In this document: positions 16,617 to 23,787 of the stretch, one piece after another | How the letters are laid out: each line of letters starts with the position of its first letter | Position numbering within the stretch: position 1 is the stretch's first letter | Assembly: GCA_903908605.1 (NCBI GenBank) | Contig: CAIVSQ010000575.1 | Span: 1 to 64,000, forward strand | Reading direction: 5' to 3' | Length of the DNA stretch: 64,000 bases | Source: an uncultured Anaerolineae bacterium | GTDB taxonomy: Bacteria > Chloroflexota > Anaerolineae > Anaerolineales > Villigracilaceae | Position numbers and translations under genes: made by a program | The notes under the pieces: generated by a model | The model's database searches: none | What the model was told of the DNA's origin: nothing | What the model saw: the letters and a program-made list of their open reading frames with translations, nothing else

Positions 16617-17651
16617 ATGCCCGATCGTGAAGTCTTCATTCTATCCGCTGTGCGCACGCCTTTTGGCCCGATGAACGATGGCAGCTCGCTGGATCTCTCT
16701 GAGCAGGTAATTACAGAGTCAGCCAGGCGGGCTGGTGTGGATGTCGGCCGCCTGGAGGATGTGATTTGGGGCGCAGCACTGCATGTAGGTGTACAGGTCT
16801 CTCGTTCAACCGGGTCTGGTCAGCAGGCGGTTCACTTTGCCGCTCAGGCCATCCTGGCGGGCGATGCGGATATTATCTTGGCGGGGGGGAGCGAGCCTGG
16901 CGCGGGTTCCGTCATGAAAAGCCTCGGAAGCGAGTATGACCAGGGAGAAGAGCTTGCTAACCTTGAAAAATTGGCCGAAAAGTGGTCGATTCAGCGCGAT
17001 GAGATGGATGATTACGTCTATGAGAGCCTGTTGCGCTACAGCGAGGCGATTCGGGCCGGTTTTTTTGAGGGACAGATTCTCCCGGTTAATCTGACTGATG
17101 GAAAACGTCTGGCTTTGGACCAGGAGAGCGGGCAGGTTACTACCCGCGAGCAGTTGGCCACGTTGAAACCCTTTACAGGGGATACCGGCAGGATTACGGC
17201 AGGTAATAAAGCGCGGGTGACACCAGGTGCCGCGGCACTGGTGTTGGCTTCGGCCCAAGCGGTGGGCAAGTTGAATTTGTTGCCTCGGGCGCGTATCGAG
17301 AGGCGCGTGCTGACCGCTGGTGAAACGGGTAATGATATGAATGCCCTGGTTTCCGCCAGTCAGTTGGCGTTGAAGAATGCGGGGTTAGATTTGGCGGAGA
17401 TGGACGTCATTGTGGTCGATGAAGATTCCGCGCTGAATGTGTTGGCCTGGCGGCGGGCACTGCAGGTGGACCCCCGAAAAGTGAACCCGAACGGCGGGGC
17501 ACTGGCACATGGACATGCGCAAGGGGCCATGGGAGTGATCCTAATGACCGGTTTGCTTCATGAGTTGGAACGGCGTGCCGGTCGCTTTGGCCTGCAGGTG
17601 ATGAGCGCCGGGCATGAAATGGCTATTGCCACAATTATTGAAAGGGTGTGA
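16617..17651 (+). CDS. Thiolase-like protein lacking the catalytic residues
   Basis: This 344-residue protein clearly descends from acetyl-CoA acetyltransferases (REVFILSAVRTPFG at the start, NPNGGALAHGH and LLHELERR...GLQVM near the end) but is about 45 residues short. The nucleophile motif NRxCGSG reads SRSTGSG, with Thr65 for Cys. The NEAFA motif reads DEDSA. The second Cys motif CxGGG reads SAGHE, with Ser330. Only the GH histidine (His300) remains. Roughly 25 residues before the nucleophile loop are missing. It is probably not a working thiolase. GGAGG at 16606-16610 fixes the start. recO follows 6 bases later. Confidence 0.8.
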   Translation: MPDREVFILSAVRTPFGPMNDGSSLDLSEQVITESARRAGVDVGRLEDVIWGAALHVGVQVSRSTGSGQQAVHFAAQAILAGDADIILAGGSEPGAGSVMKSLGSEYDQGEELANLEKLAEKWSIQRDEMDDYVYESLLRYSEAIRAGFFEGQILPVNLTDGKRLALDQESGQVTTREQLATLKPFTGDTGRITAGNKARVTPGAAALVLASAQAVGKLNLLPRARIERRVLTAGETGNDMNALVSASQLALKNAGLDLAEMDVIVVDEDSALNVLAWRRALQVDPRKVNPNGGALAHGHAQGAMGVILMTGLLHELERRAGRFGLQVMSAGHEMAIATIIERV

Positions 17652-17657
17652 ACGAAT

Positions 17658-18419
17658 ATGCCTGAGCAGCCACGTTCTTTTCGCGTCGAAGCCGTTGTCT
17701 TGCGCCATGCTGATTGGGGTGAGGCTGACCGCATCCTGACGTTGTATACCCGCGAACAAGGCAAGCTGCGCGCGTTAGCAAAGGGGGCCCGCAAGATACG
17801 CTCACACAAAGCAGGGCACCTGGAGCCGTTTACTCATATCACTTTGCAGCTGGCCCGCAGTCGTGATATGGCGATCGTGACACAGGTGGAAACGCTTGAC
17901 CCCTACTTGCCGCTGCGCGATGACTTGACCCGCACAGGTTATGCCTCGTATGTGCTCGAACTGCTTGACCGCTTTACCTATGATCAGGAGGGCGGTAACC
18001 CGGCCTTATTCAGATTGGTAACCGACACGCTCGAGCGGCTGTGCAGCACGGCCGAGATCTGGGCGGTAGTCAGGTTTTATGAAATGAGGTTGTTGGATTA
18101 TCTTGGGTTCAGGCCTCGGCTTTTTGAGTGTGCCAACTGTGGAGCGGAGATCACAGCTGTGGATCAGTTTTTTTCTCCATCCGCTGGCGGGGTGATCTGC
18201 CCAAGCTGCGGGGGCGGTTTGCCAGGCCTGTGGCCTGTTTCAGTGGATATACTAAAGTATTTGCGGCATTTTCAACGCAGCAATTATGATGTGGCTGCAC
18301 GAGCGCGGGTGGCTCCGCCGTTGCAGCGTGAAGTGGAAACGTTAATGCAGGCATATTTTACCTACCTGCTGGAGCGCGGTTTGAATACGCCAGGATTTAT
18401 TAAGAGAATCGCCGGTTAG
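17658..18419 (+). CDS. recO: DNA repair protein RecO
   Basis: The 253-residue recombination mediator acts with RecF and RecR to load RecA on single-stranded DNA and anneal strands. An N-terminal OB fold (RSFRVEAVVLRHADWGEADRILTLYT) is followed by a helical domain with a zinc ribbon, Cys158-x2-Cys161 and Cys181-x2-Cys184. The length and both parts are normal. The gene lies 6 bases after the thiolase-like gene, so they share a message. A convergent gene ends 28 bases downstream. Confidence 0.93.
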   Translation: MPEQPRSFRVEAVVLRHADWGEADRILTLYTREQGKLRALAKGARKIRSHKAGHLEPFTHITLQLARSRDMAIVTQVETLDPYLPLRDDLTRTGYASYVLELLDRFTYDQEGGNPALFRLVTDTLERLCSTAEIWAVVRFYEMRLLDYLGFRPRLFECANCGAEITAVDQFFSPSAGGVICPSCGGGLPGLWPVSVDILKYLRHFQRSNYDVAARARVAPPLQREVETLMQAYFTYLLERGLNTPGFIKRIAG

Positions 18420-18447
18420 GGTGGTTTGAGGGGATAATTAACTGGTT

Positions 18448-19590
18448 CTAGCGCAGGCGGCGGCCCCAGTTGAGTACAAAGACCCACGCAACTAAAATCA
18501 CTATGGGTTGCAAAAAACGCCAAAGCAATACCTGGAACCATTTCCATTGAAAGCTGTAAATTAAATAAGCAATAACCCAGCGCGCAAAGAGCGTTTGGCC
18601 AAGCGGGCTGAAGCGCACGCGCCGACGGTAGCCGGACAGGTCGAAACGATTGTTCTTGAAGGCCTGGATAATTTCGCGGGCTGCCAGTCGTCCGTAACCG
18701 AGGGCGATGCTGATGCCCTCTCCAAAGAGCGGGTCAGCGCCGGCGGCATCCCCTGCCAACAGCACGCGCGGTGCACTGATGCGCAGGAATGGATCAAACC
18801 AGCGGATGGGATGTCCCTTGAGTTCAAGCTCATCCAGCGAATACCCGCAGCGTGCCATTTCGGCAGCCAGGGTTTCTTTTAACGGTGCGCGTGGACCGCT
18901 GGAAAGGATGTTGGCGTCGTAAATGCCCCAGCAACGCATTGGCTGGCCTTCGACACTGGTGGGAAAATCCCAGGTGTACCCGGCGATGCCTAGTGGAACA
19001 GGAGAAAAATCAAAATAAGCGTCCTGGTTGAGGTGGTGTGCGTTCGGCCGGGGTGGAGCAAGTACTTCGAGCAGGCGGGCAGTATAGATGGGTTCGTGTG
19101 GCAGGATGGCGCGGCGCACCACGCCGTTTGATCCATCCGCACCAACCACCAGCCTGGCGCGAAAGCTGCCTGAGTCCGTTTCCACACTAACACCATCCGC
19201 ATCCGGTAGGATTTTGAGTACAGTAACACCCTGGCGGATTTCGATACCGCGTTCAAGTGTTTTTTTTGCTAGCCAGGCGTCAAATTCATTGCGACGGATA
19301 ATGCGCAGGCTGTGTGCTCCAGGAATACGGACGGAAAGACCCTTTCCGGCGAAATCAAAATGGGTAACCTGGTTATCGACATGTGGAATCTCACACACGT
19401 CCAGCCCAAGGCGTTCAAGGAGCACCTCGGCATCCCCAACCAACCCACCGGCGCATAGTTTGGGGCGTGGATGCTGGGCTTTTTCCAGGATTAAGATACG
19501 GCCGGTTAGGCTGGGTTCGAGTTTCTGCAGGTGCAAGGCGGTGGAGAGCCCGGCTGGTCCGGCGCCGATGATCAGTATGTCTTTTTCCAT
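18448..19590 (-). CDS. Geranylgeranyl reductase-family FAD oxidoreductase
   Basis: The 380-residue flavoprotein has an N-terminal FAD Rossmann motif (IIGAGPAGLS, about 7-16), the family mark PKLCAGGL, a central VVGADGSNGVVRR and a second FAD motif LLAGDAAGADPLFGEGISIALGYG. These match the geranylgeranyl reductase/digeranylglycerophospholipid reductase family, which saturates isoprenoid chains. The C-terminal helix (QPIVILVAWVFVLNW) probably anchors it to the membrane. The substrate is inferred to be a lipid or quinone side chain but is not proved. No operon partner is adjacent. Confidence 0.8.
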   Translation of the reverse strand: MEKDILIIGAGPAGLSTALHLQKLEPSLTGRILILEKAQHPRPKLCAGGLVGDAEVLLERLGLDVCEIPHVDNQVTHFDFAGKGLSVRIPGAHSLRIIRRNEFDAWLAKKTLERGIEIRQGVTVLKILPDADGVSVETDSGSFRARLVVGADGSNGVVRRAILPHEPIYTARLLEVLAPPRPNAHHLNQDAYFDFSPVPLGIAGYTWDFPTSVEGQPMRCWGIYDANILSSGPRAPLKETLAAEMARCGYSLDELELKGHPIRWFDPFLRISAPRVLLAGDAAGADPLFGEGISIALGYGRLAAREIIQAFKNNRFDLSGYRRRVRFSPLGQTLFARWVIAYLIYSFQWKWFQVLLWRFLQPIVILVAWVFVLNWGRRLR

Positions 19591-19649
19591 GGGATCAATT
19601 GTAAAGAAACGGGCCCAGCTTGTAAAGCTTTAGATCGGGGTAAGTATAG

Positions 19650-19679
19650 TTAAATCAAAAGCGGCCAAACGGCCGCTTT
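19650..19679 (-). terminator. Terminator of the small lysine-rich protein gene
   Basis: AAAGCGGCC and GGCCGCTTT form a perfect 9-bp stem (19658-19666 with 19671-19679) with a 4-base loop. On the minus strand it is followed by TTTGATTT. It lies 19 bases after the stop of the gene at 19699-19839. Confidence 0.75.
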
Positions 19680-19698
19680 ATTCATCAAGACCGGGCAA

Positions 19699-19839
19699 TC
19701 AGCTTTCGGTGGGCTGTCCAGGGTTTTCAGTTGGCTGGATAGGTTTTTTGCTCAGCTTGCCTTTTACTTTCTGATCTTTCTTTTTTTTCTTGTCCAATTC
19801 GCGTTTGCGTTTTTCCTGTTTGTAGTTTACCTGTGGCAA
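19699..19839 (-). CDS. Small lysine-rich protein, 46 residues
   Basis: A short frame of 46 residues opens with TTG at 19839 as MPQVNYKQEKRKRELDKKKK and continues as KDQKVKGKLSKK with an acidic, proline-rich tail ending PTES. A GGAT lies about 8 bases before the TTG, and a perfect terminator follows, so it is probably expressed. The net charge is strongly positive over the first 32 residues, then neutral. I recall similar tiny Lys-rich proteins in other bacteria, but no function. RNA or ribosome binding would be a guess. The upstream 19840-20047 holds nothing else I recognise. Confidence 0.6.
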   Translation of the reverse strand: MPQVNYKQEKRKRELDKKKKKDQKVKGKLSKKPIQPTENPGQPTES

Positions 19840-20047
19840 TGGATGATCCTTTCTCTTGATTTAATGGATGATGAGGTTACAGCGACATTATGCCATAAAA
19901 TGATGTTTTTTAGTTGTCCGGTTGTAAAACCGTGCAGGGTGGGTAGATTGCTGAGAGCCCAGTATCACGATACTTCACAATGTGGTAGTCATGGTAGCCG
20001 TATTGGTAGAGGGAAGTACTCCTAATGGCGTAGCATTGTCCCAAAGG

Positions 20048-20830
20048 TCAAGGTGTGTTCCACGCGGTCAGCATGGCAAGTACTGAGCGGTTCATCTCCT
20101 GCGTGAAGGCGGCGCTGAACTTGCGCCTGTAAACATATTGAGCCACATTCTGCGAGCCGCCAATTTCGGGGCGATCCTTGAAGATTTGTTTGTGACGTTG
20201 AGCGGTCATTTCTTCAAACTCGGGCGGGTCGAGCGGTCGGTAACGGTTTTCAAAGACGATGTAACGCTCGTCGAAACGGGTGGACTGGTCACGTTCCTGC
20301 TGTTCGGAGGTGGGATAACCAAAGCAAAGCAAGCAAACCGGCAGGGCGTATTTGGGCAAAAGAAACATGTCTCGGTGTTCTTCGTAATGCTCAAGTATGT
20401 CACCGATATAACAGGAACCCAGGCCGAGTGCCTCGGCGGCGATCACCGCATTCTGAGCGGCAATTAGGGCGTCGCAACATGCCAGCAAGAGGTCACCTTC
20501 ACCTGGTTGGCGTATTGGTTCGTTTTTGGCGGCGCAAATCTCTGGGACTCCACCGGTAATAAAACCGTCCTGCCAGCGCTGATAATCAGCCAGGAAGAGC
20601 CAAAGCATGGGTGCGGTAGCGATGAATGGTTGGTCATCACATGTAACAGCCAACCGGTCTTTGATGGCTTGGTCGGTAATATCAATGATCGAGTACAGCA
20701 TCATGTTGCCGGCGGTGGGTGCGCGCAGGGTGGCTTGTAAGACTTGGGCTCTGACGTCCGGATTGACCGGGCGAGGTTGATAGGCACGGATGGACTTGCG
20801 TTTGAGTATTAGGTCGATGACATTATTCAT
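20048..20830 (-). CDS. Nitroreductase-family FMN oxidoreductase
   Basis: The 260-residue protein resembles the NfsA/FRP branch of nitroreductases: the N-terminal KRKSIRAYQPRPV, RAPTAGNMMLYSII (FMN site) and EALGLGSCYIGDI are all present. Members reduce nitro compounds, flavins or quinones with NAD(P)H in the cytosol. The C-terminal part (MTAQRHKQIFKDR...YRRKFSAAFTQEMNRS) is typical of NfsA-like clostridial and Chloroflexota proteins. It is the last gene of a trxA-peptidase-nitroreductase operon and starts 23 bases after the peptidase stop. Confidence 0.85.
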   Translation of the reverse strand: MNNVIDLILKRKSIRAYQPRPVNPDVRAQVLQATLRAPTAGNMMLYSIIDITDQAIKDRLAVTCDDQPFIATAPMLWLFLADYQRWQDGFITGGVPEICAAKNEPIRQPGEGDLLLACCDALIAAQNAVIAAEALGLGSCYIGDILEHYEEHRDMFLLPKYALPVCLLCFGYPTSEQQERDQSTRFDERYIVFENRYRPLDPPEFEEMTAQRHKQIFKDRPEIGGSQNVAQYVYRRKFSAAFTQEMNRSVLAMLTAWNTP

Positions 20831-20853
20831 GGACGGGTGGGGTCCTGAAGCCG

Positions 20854-22710
20854 TTAAAATAGCACATGTTGTTTTAGGAAGTTTTCCAGGGTATCGTAGT
20901 AATCGATGATGTTTTCGGTCTTGCGGAAACCGTGGCCTTCGCCGGGATAGAGTCGGTAAACATGGGTGACACGGTTGGCTCGCAGGGCGGCAACGATTTG
21001 TTCGGATTGTTCGGGTGGCACAACCTTGTCATCGGCCCCTTGAAAAACAGCCATGGGGTCCTTGATACCTGCGACGTGGAAGGCGGGTGACCAGGCTTTG
21101 TAGCGTTCAGCGGCATCTGGCAGTACACCAACCAGCGAATCGTTGTAATGTTGCTCAAATTTGTGTGTGCCAATCAGAAGATCAAAAAGATTGGCGACGC
21201 CAAATAGATTAACACCAGCCCGGAAAACGCCTTGGTAGTGAATGAGCGCGTTGAGCACCGTATAACCACCCGATGAGCCGCCCATAATAACGATACGTTT
21301 CGGGTCGGCAAGACCCAGAGCGCTTAGCGCCCCAGCTGCGCCAGCCGCGTCTTCGGTATCGATCAAGCCCCATTTTTGGCGCAGCATGAGCATATAGCTG
21401 CGTCCATAACCGGTAGAGCCGCGGTAGTTGACTTCCAGGAAAGCGTAGCCACGGGTGGTGAAGTAGGCTGCATCGGGATTGTAGGCGTTGACCCGCGCAG
21501 AAGTGGGGCCACCGTGGATGTTAACAATAGCCGGGGGCAGGTCATCGCAATAGCAGGTGGAAGATGTGGGCGGATAGTACAGCCCGTGGACCACTGTACC
21601 GTCTGGTGCGGGCCATTCGATCAGGCGGGGTTCAGGTAGTTCAGCTGCGGGGACGGCTTCACCGGAGGATCGCCGGGCAATTTGCAGAAGGCTATTCTCA
21701 AGACTAACGACCCGGGTGGGTATTTTTGAAGACGAGGCGATCAGGGTGAGCTTATTACCAATGGGCGAGGCGGCTATTTGGCTGACCCAGGTATAAGGGG
21801 CGATATCGACGTTGGTAATCTGCCCTGAAGCCAGTTCTATGCTGCAGAGTGAGCGCCAGCCCCGGTCGTTTTTGAGAAAGTGAATACAGCGGGAATCCGG
21901 ACTCCATGCAAAGAGCCTAATGCCCTGTATCCAGGCTGGGTCGACCAGGGTTGCATTCTGTACGAGTGGGCGCAAGGAATTGCTGGCGAGATCAAGAATG
22001 TAGAGGGTATCCCATTCGCCATCATTGGCAAGGAATGCCAGGGAGCGACCATCGGGCGAGAATTCCGGTTCAAAGACGGGGATGTCGGTTGACCCAAATA
22101 CCTGGTGAATATCCTGCAGGCTGCTGCCGGTCAGGCGAGCGGTCATCAGCCGGGTACCATCCCAGGGCATTTGCGGGTGGTCCCACTCGATCCAGGCAAG
22201 ACGAGTGCCATCGGGGTGCCAGCTGGGTTGCATGTAGAAATCTGCGTTGCCTGCCAACTTGGCAGGCCAGTCCTGCCCATCTGTGTAGGCCAATGCCAGG
22301 CTGTCAGCGCCTTCGTAGGTGTGAATATAAAGTACGCGGGTGCCATCAGGTGAGATAGCCGGGGAGGCGCAATCACCAAATTCAGGGGTGATTGGCTGGG
22401 GCAGTCCTTCTTGAAGCGATACACGCTGTAGGCGTCCGCCTGAGACGAAGACAGCGAAGCCGCCGCGTACAGTGAAATCGCCACCGCCATAACCAACACC
22501 GGCGCTAATTTTCAGACCGCCTGAGATATCGCGTGGGGCATCGGAACCCGCCTGGACCATCAGCGCCGTATTTCCACTGAGTGATTCCAGCCAAACCAGG
22601 CTGCCATCACTGTCAAACTGGGCGTCATCGAGGCGTAGGCGAGCCCCCTGCATGGCTGGCGAAATGGATGAGGGCCACAGCCCGTGGGGTAGTTGTCGTT
22701 TATTGGTCAT
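20854..22710 (-). CDS. S9-family peptidase (acylaminoacyl/prolyl oligopeptidase-like)
   Basis: The 618-residue serine peptidase has an N-terminal beta-propeller built from WD40-like PD40 repeats (SPDGTRVLYIHTY, HPDGTRLAWIEW, SPDGRSLAFLAND, SPDSRCIHFL) and a C-terminal alpha/beta hydrolase domain. Its triad is visible: nucleophile in GGSSGGYT near residue 479, Asp in GADDKVVPPEQS and His in GEGHGF. Such enzymes trim short peptides in the cytosol; no signal peptide is seen. The ATG at 22710 is chosen because the ten residues upstream are not family-like. It is flanked by trxA and a nitroreductase in one operon. Confidence 0.88.
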   Translation of the reverse strand: MTNKRQLPHGLWPSSISPAMQGARLRLDDAQFDSDGSLVWLESLSGNTALMVQAGSDAPRDISGGLKISAGVGYGGGDFTVRGGFAVFVSGGRLQRVSLQEGLPQPITPEFGDCASPAISPDGTRVLYIHTYEGADSLALAYTDGQDWPAKLAGNADFYMQPSWHPDGTRLAWIEWDHPQMPWDGTRLMTARLTGSSLQDIHQVFGSTDIPVFEPEFSPDGRSLAFLANDGEWDTLYILDLASNSLRPLVQNATLVDPAWIQGIRLFAWSPDSRCIHFLKNDRGWRSLCSIELASGQITNVDIAPYTWVSQIAASPIGNKLTLIASSSKIPTRVVSLENSLLQIARRSSGEAVPAAELPEPRLIEWPAPDGTVVHGLYYPPTSSTCYCDDLPPAIVNIHGGPTSARVNAYNPDAAYFTTRGYAFLEVNYRGSTGYGRSYMLMLRQKWGLIDTEDAAGAAGALSALGLADPKRIVIMGGSSGGYTVLNALIHYQGVFRAGVNLFGVANLFDLLIGTHKFEQHYNDSLVGVLPDAAERYKAWSPAFHVAGIKDPMAVFQGADDKVVPPEQSEQIVAALRANRVTHVYRLYPGEGHGFRKTENIIDYYDTLENFLKQHVLF

Positions 22711-22761
22711 GCGAGGCCTCTTTCGCGCGGGTGCTGGCAATAGCTACGCGCCGGAATGGGT

Positions 22762-23085
22762 TTAGATATGCGGACTCATCTTACCGAGCAGCTTGTCCTT
22801 GGGTTGGTAGCCGGTGACACGTTCGACCATTTTGCCATCTTTGAAGAGCATCAGGGTCGGGATGCCCATGATGCCGTACTGCATGAGAATGTTGGGATTT
22901 TGATCGGCATCGCATTTTAGCACTTTGACTTTGCCTTCCCATTCACCAGCGAGCTGCTTGACAATCGGGTCGACCATCTTGCAAGGACCACACCAAACAG
23001 CGGTGAAATCGACCATGACGGGGATGGATGATTCAATCACTTCGCTGTTGAAATCCTGTTCATTGACGTAGGTAACTTCTGCCAT
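22762..23085 (-). CDS. trxA: Thioredoxin
   Basis: The 107-residue cytosolic disulfide reductase has the standard WCGPCK active site at about residues 31-36, preceded by VMVDFTAV. The cis-proline loop (GIMGIPTLMLF) and the closing GYQPKDKL are normal. It keeps protein thiols reduced using thioredoxin reductase, which is not in the window. AGGAGA sits just before the ATG at 23085. It leads the operon with the S9 peptidase and nitroreductase. The 300 bases upstream to the tRNA hold no gene. Confidence 0.95.
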   Translation of the reverse strand: MAEVTYVNEQDFNSEVIESSIPVMVDFTAVWCGPCKMVDPIVKQLAGEWEGKVKVLKCDADQNPNILMQYGIMGIPTLMLFKDGKMVERVTGYQPKDKLLGKMSPHI

Positions 23086-23343
23086 ATATGTCTCCTGTAA
23101 AATGTAGATGAAATAATCTTATCATGTCAGGATTGGAGGGACGTTAGAATCCAGTCCAAAAATGGGTTGGATCTTTATTATGGTACAGTAATTTCCCGGC
23201 AATGAAAAGTATGGAATATTTGGATCTCTTCATCTTCATTCTGGAGATAAATAAAAACCAGATTCGTAATTTATTCTGGCCGCTGAATCTGCAGCTGGTC
23301 TAAAATTTGGCAGAAAATCTCTATTATTAGCCTTGTTTTTAGC

Positions 23344-23373
23344 TTGCCAAAATTTTCGATTTGCGTGTATAAT
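23344..23373 (+). promoter_or_regulatory. Promoter of the tRNA-Val / T-box / thrS transcript
   Basis: TTGCCA (23344-23349) and a perfect TATAAT (23368-23373) are 18 bases apart, ending 12 bases before the tRNA. It appears to be the only good promoter before the T-box leader. Confidence 0.75.
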
Positions 23374-23385
23374 ACCCGTCTGCCC

Positions 23386-23459
23386 GGGCGGGTAGCTCAG
23401 TTGGTTAGAGCATTGCGTTGACATCGCAAAGGTCGTAGGTTCGAGTCCTATTCCGCCCA
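23386..23459 (+). tRNA. tRNA-Val (anticodon GAC)
   Basis: The 74-base cloverleaf has acceptor strands GGGCGGG (23386-23392) and TCCGCCC (23452-23458) with discriminator A, D-arm TAGCTCAGTTGGTTAGAGC, anticodon loop TTGACAT giving GAC, and T-arm GTAGG-TTCGAGT-CCTAT. CCA is not encoded. The T-box leader of thrS begins only about ten bases later, so the tRNA must be released by processing of a joint transcript or ends by partial termination. Confidence 0.95.
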
Positions 23460-23469
23460 CTGAATTTTA

Positions 23470-23716
23470 TATGTGCTGTGACCGGGAAGAGTACGTGGTC
23501 CAGAAGCTGACAGGGAGAACCCGCCAAAGACTGAGAGCTGGTTCCAGCAACTACCGCAGAAAACCACCCGCGAGCTAGAACCTGAAATCTACAGAAAGTA
23601 GGGTGAACGATTGGCCTCGTTACCGGCTCAAAGAGATGCCACATAATGTGGCAATCTGGGTGGAACCGCGTGATTGAAACTCTCGCCCCAGTTTTGGGTG
23701 AGGGTTTTTTTATTTT
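23470..23716 (+). promoter_or_regulatory. T-box riboswitch of thrS, transcription-terminating type
   Basis: The leader has the T-box landmarks in order: the AGTA-type stem I entry GGGAAGAGTACG, GAGAGCTGG, a stem III hairpin TGCCACA-TAA-TGTGGCA (about 23635-23652), the conserved TGGGTGGAACCGCG (23657-23670) and a terminator (stem 23680-23688 with 23696-23704, then a T-rich run to 23716). Uncharged tRNA-Thr should pair with it and stabilise the antiterminator. A candidate Thr specifier ACC lies at 23553-23555, unproved without folding. Confidence 0.9.
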
Positions 23717-23787
23717 ACCGGGCTTGTTATCCCGGGGGCGGCGTGGATGAAATATCCAGGCCCGTTATCTACGAAAAGGAGATTGTT

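Noticed and set aside
23258-23279. Hairpin CCAGA/TCTGG followed by T-run on the minus strand, possible orphan terminator
   Set aside because: Only 5 bp with a 12-base loop and no minus-strand gene upstream.
23674-23787. Open frame extending thrS through the T-box terminator
   Set aside because: It would translate the regulatory hairpin; the Shine-Dalgarno lies at 23775-23781.
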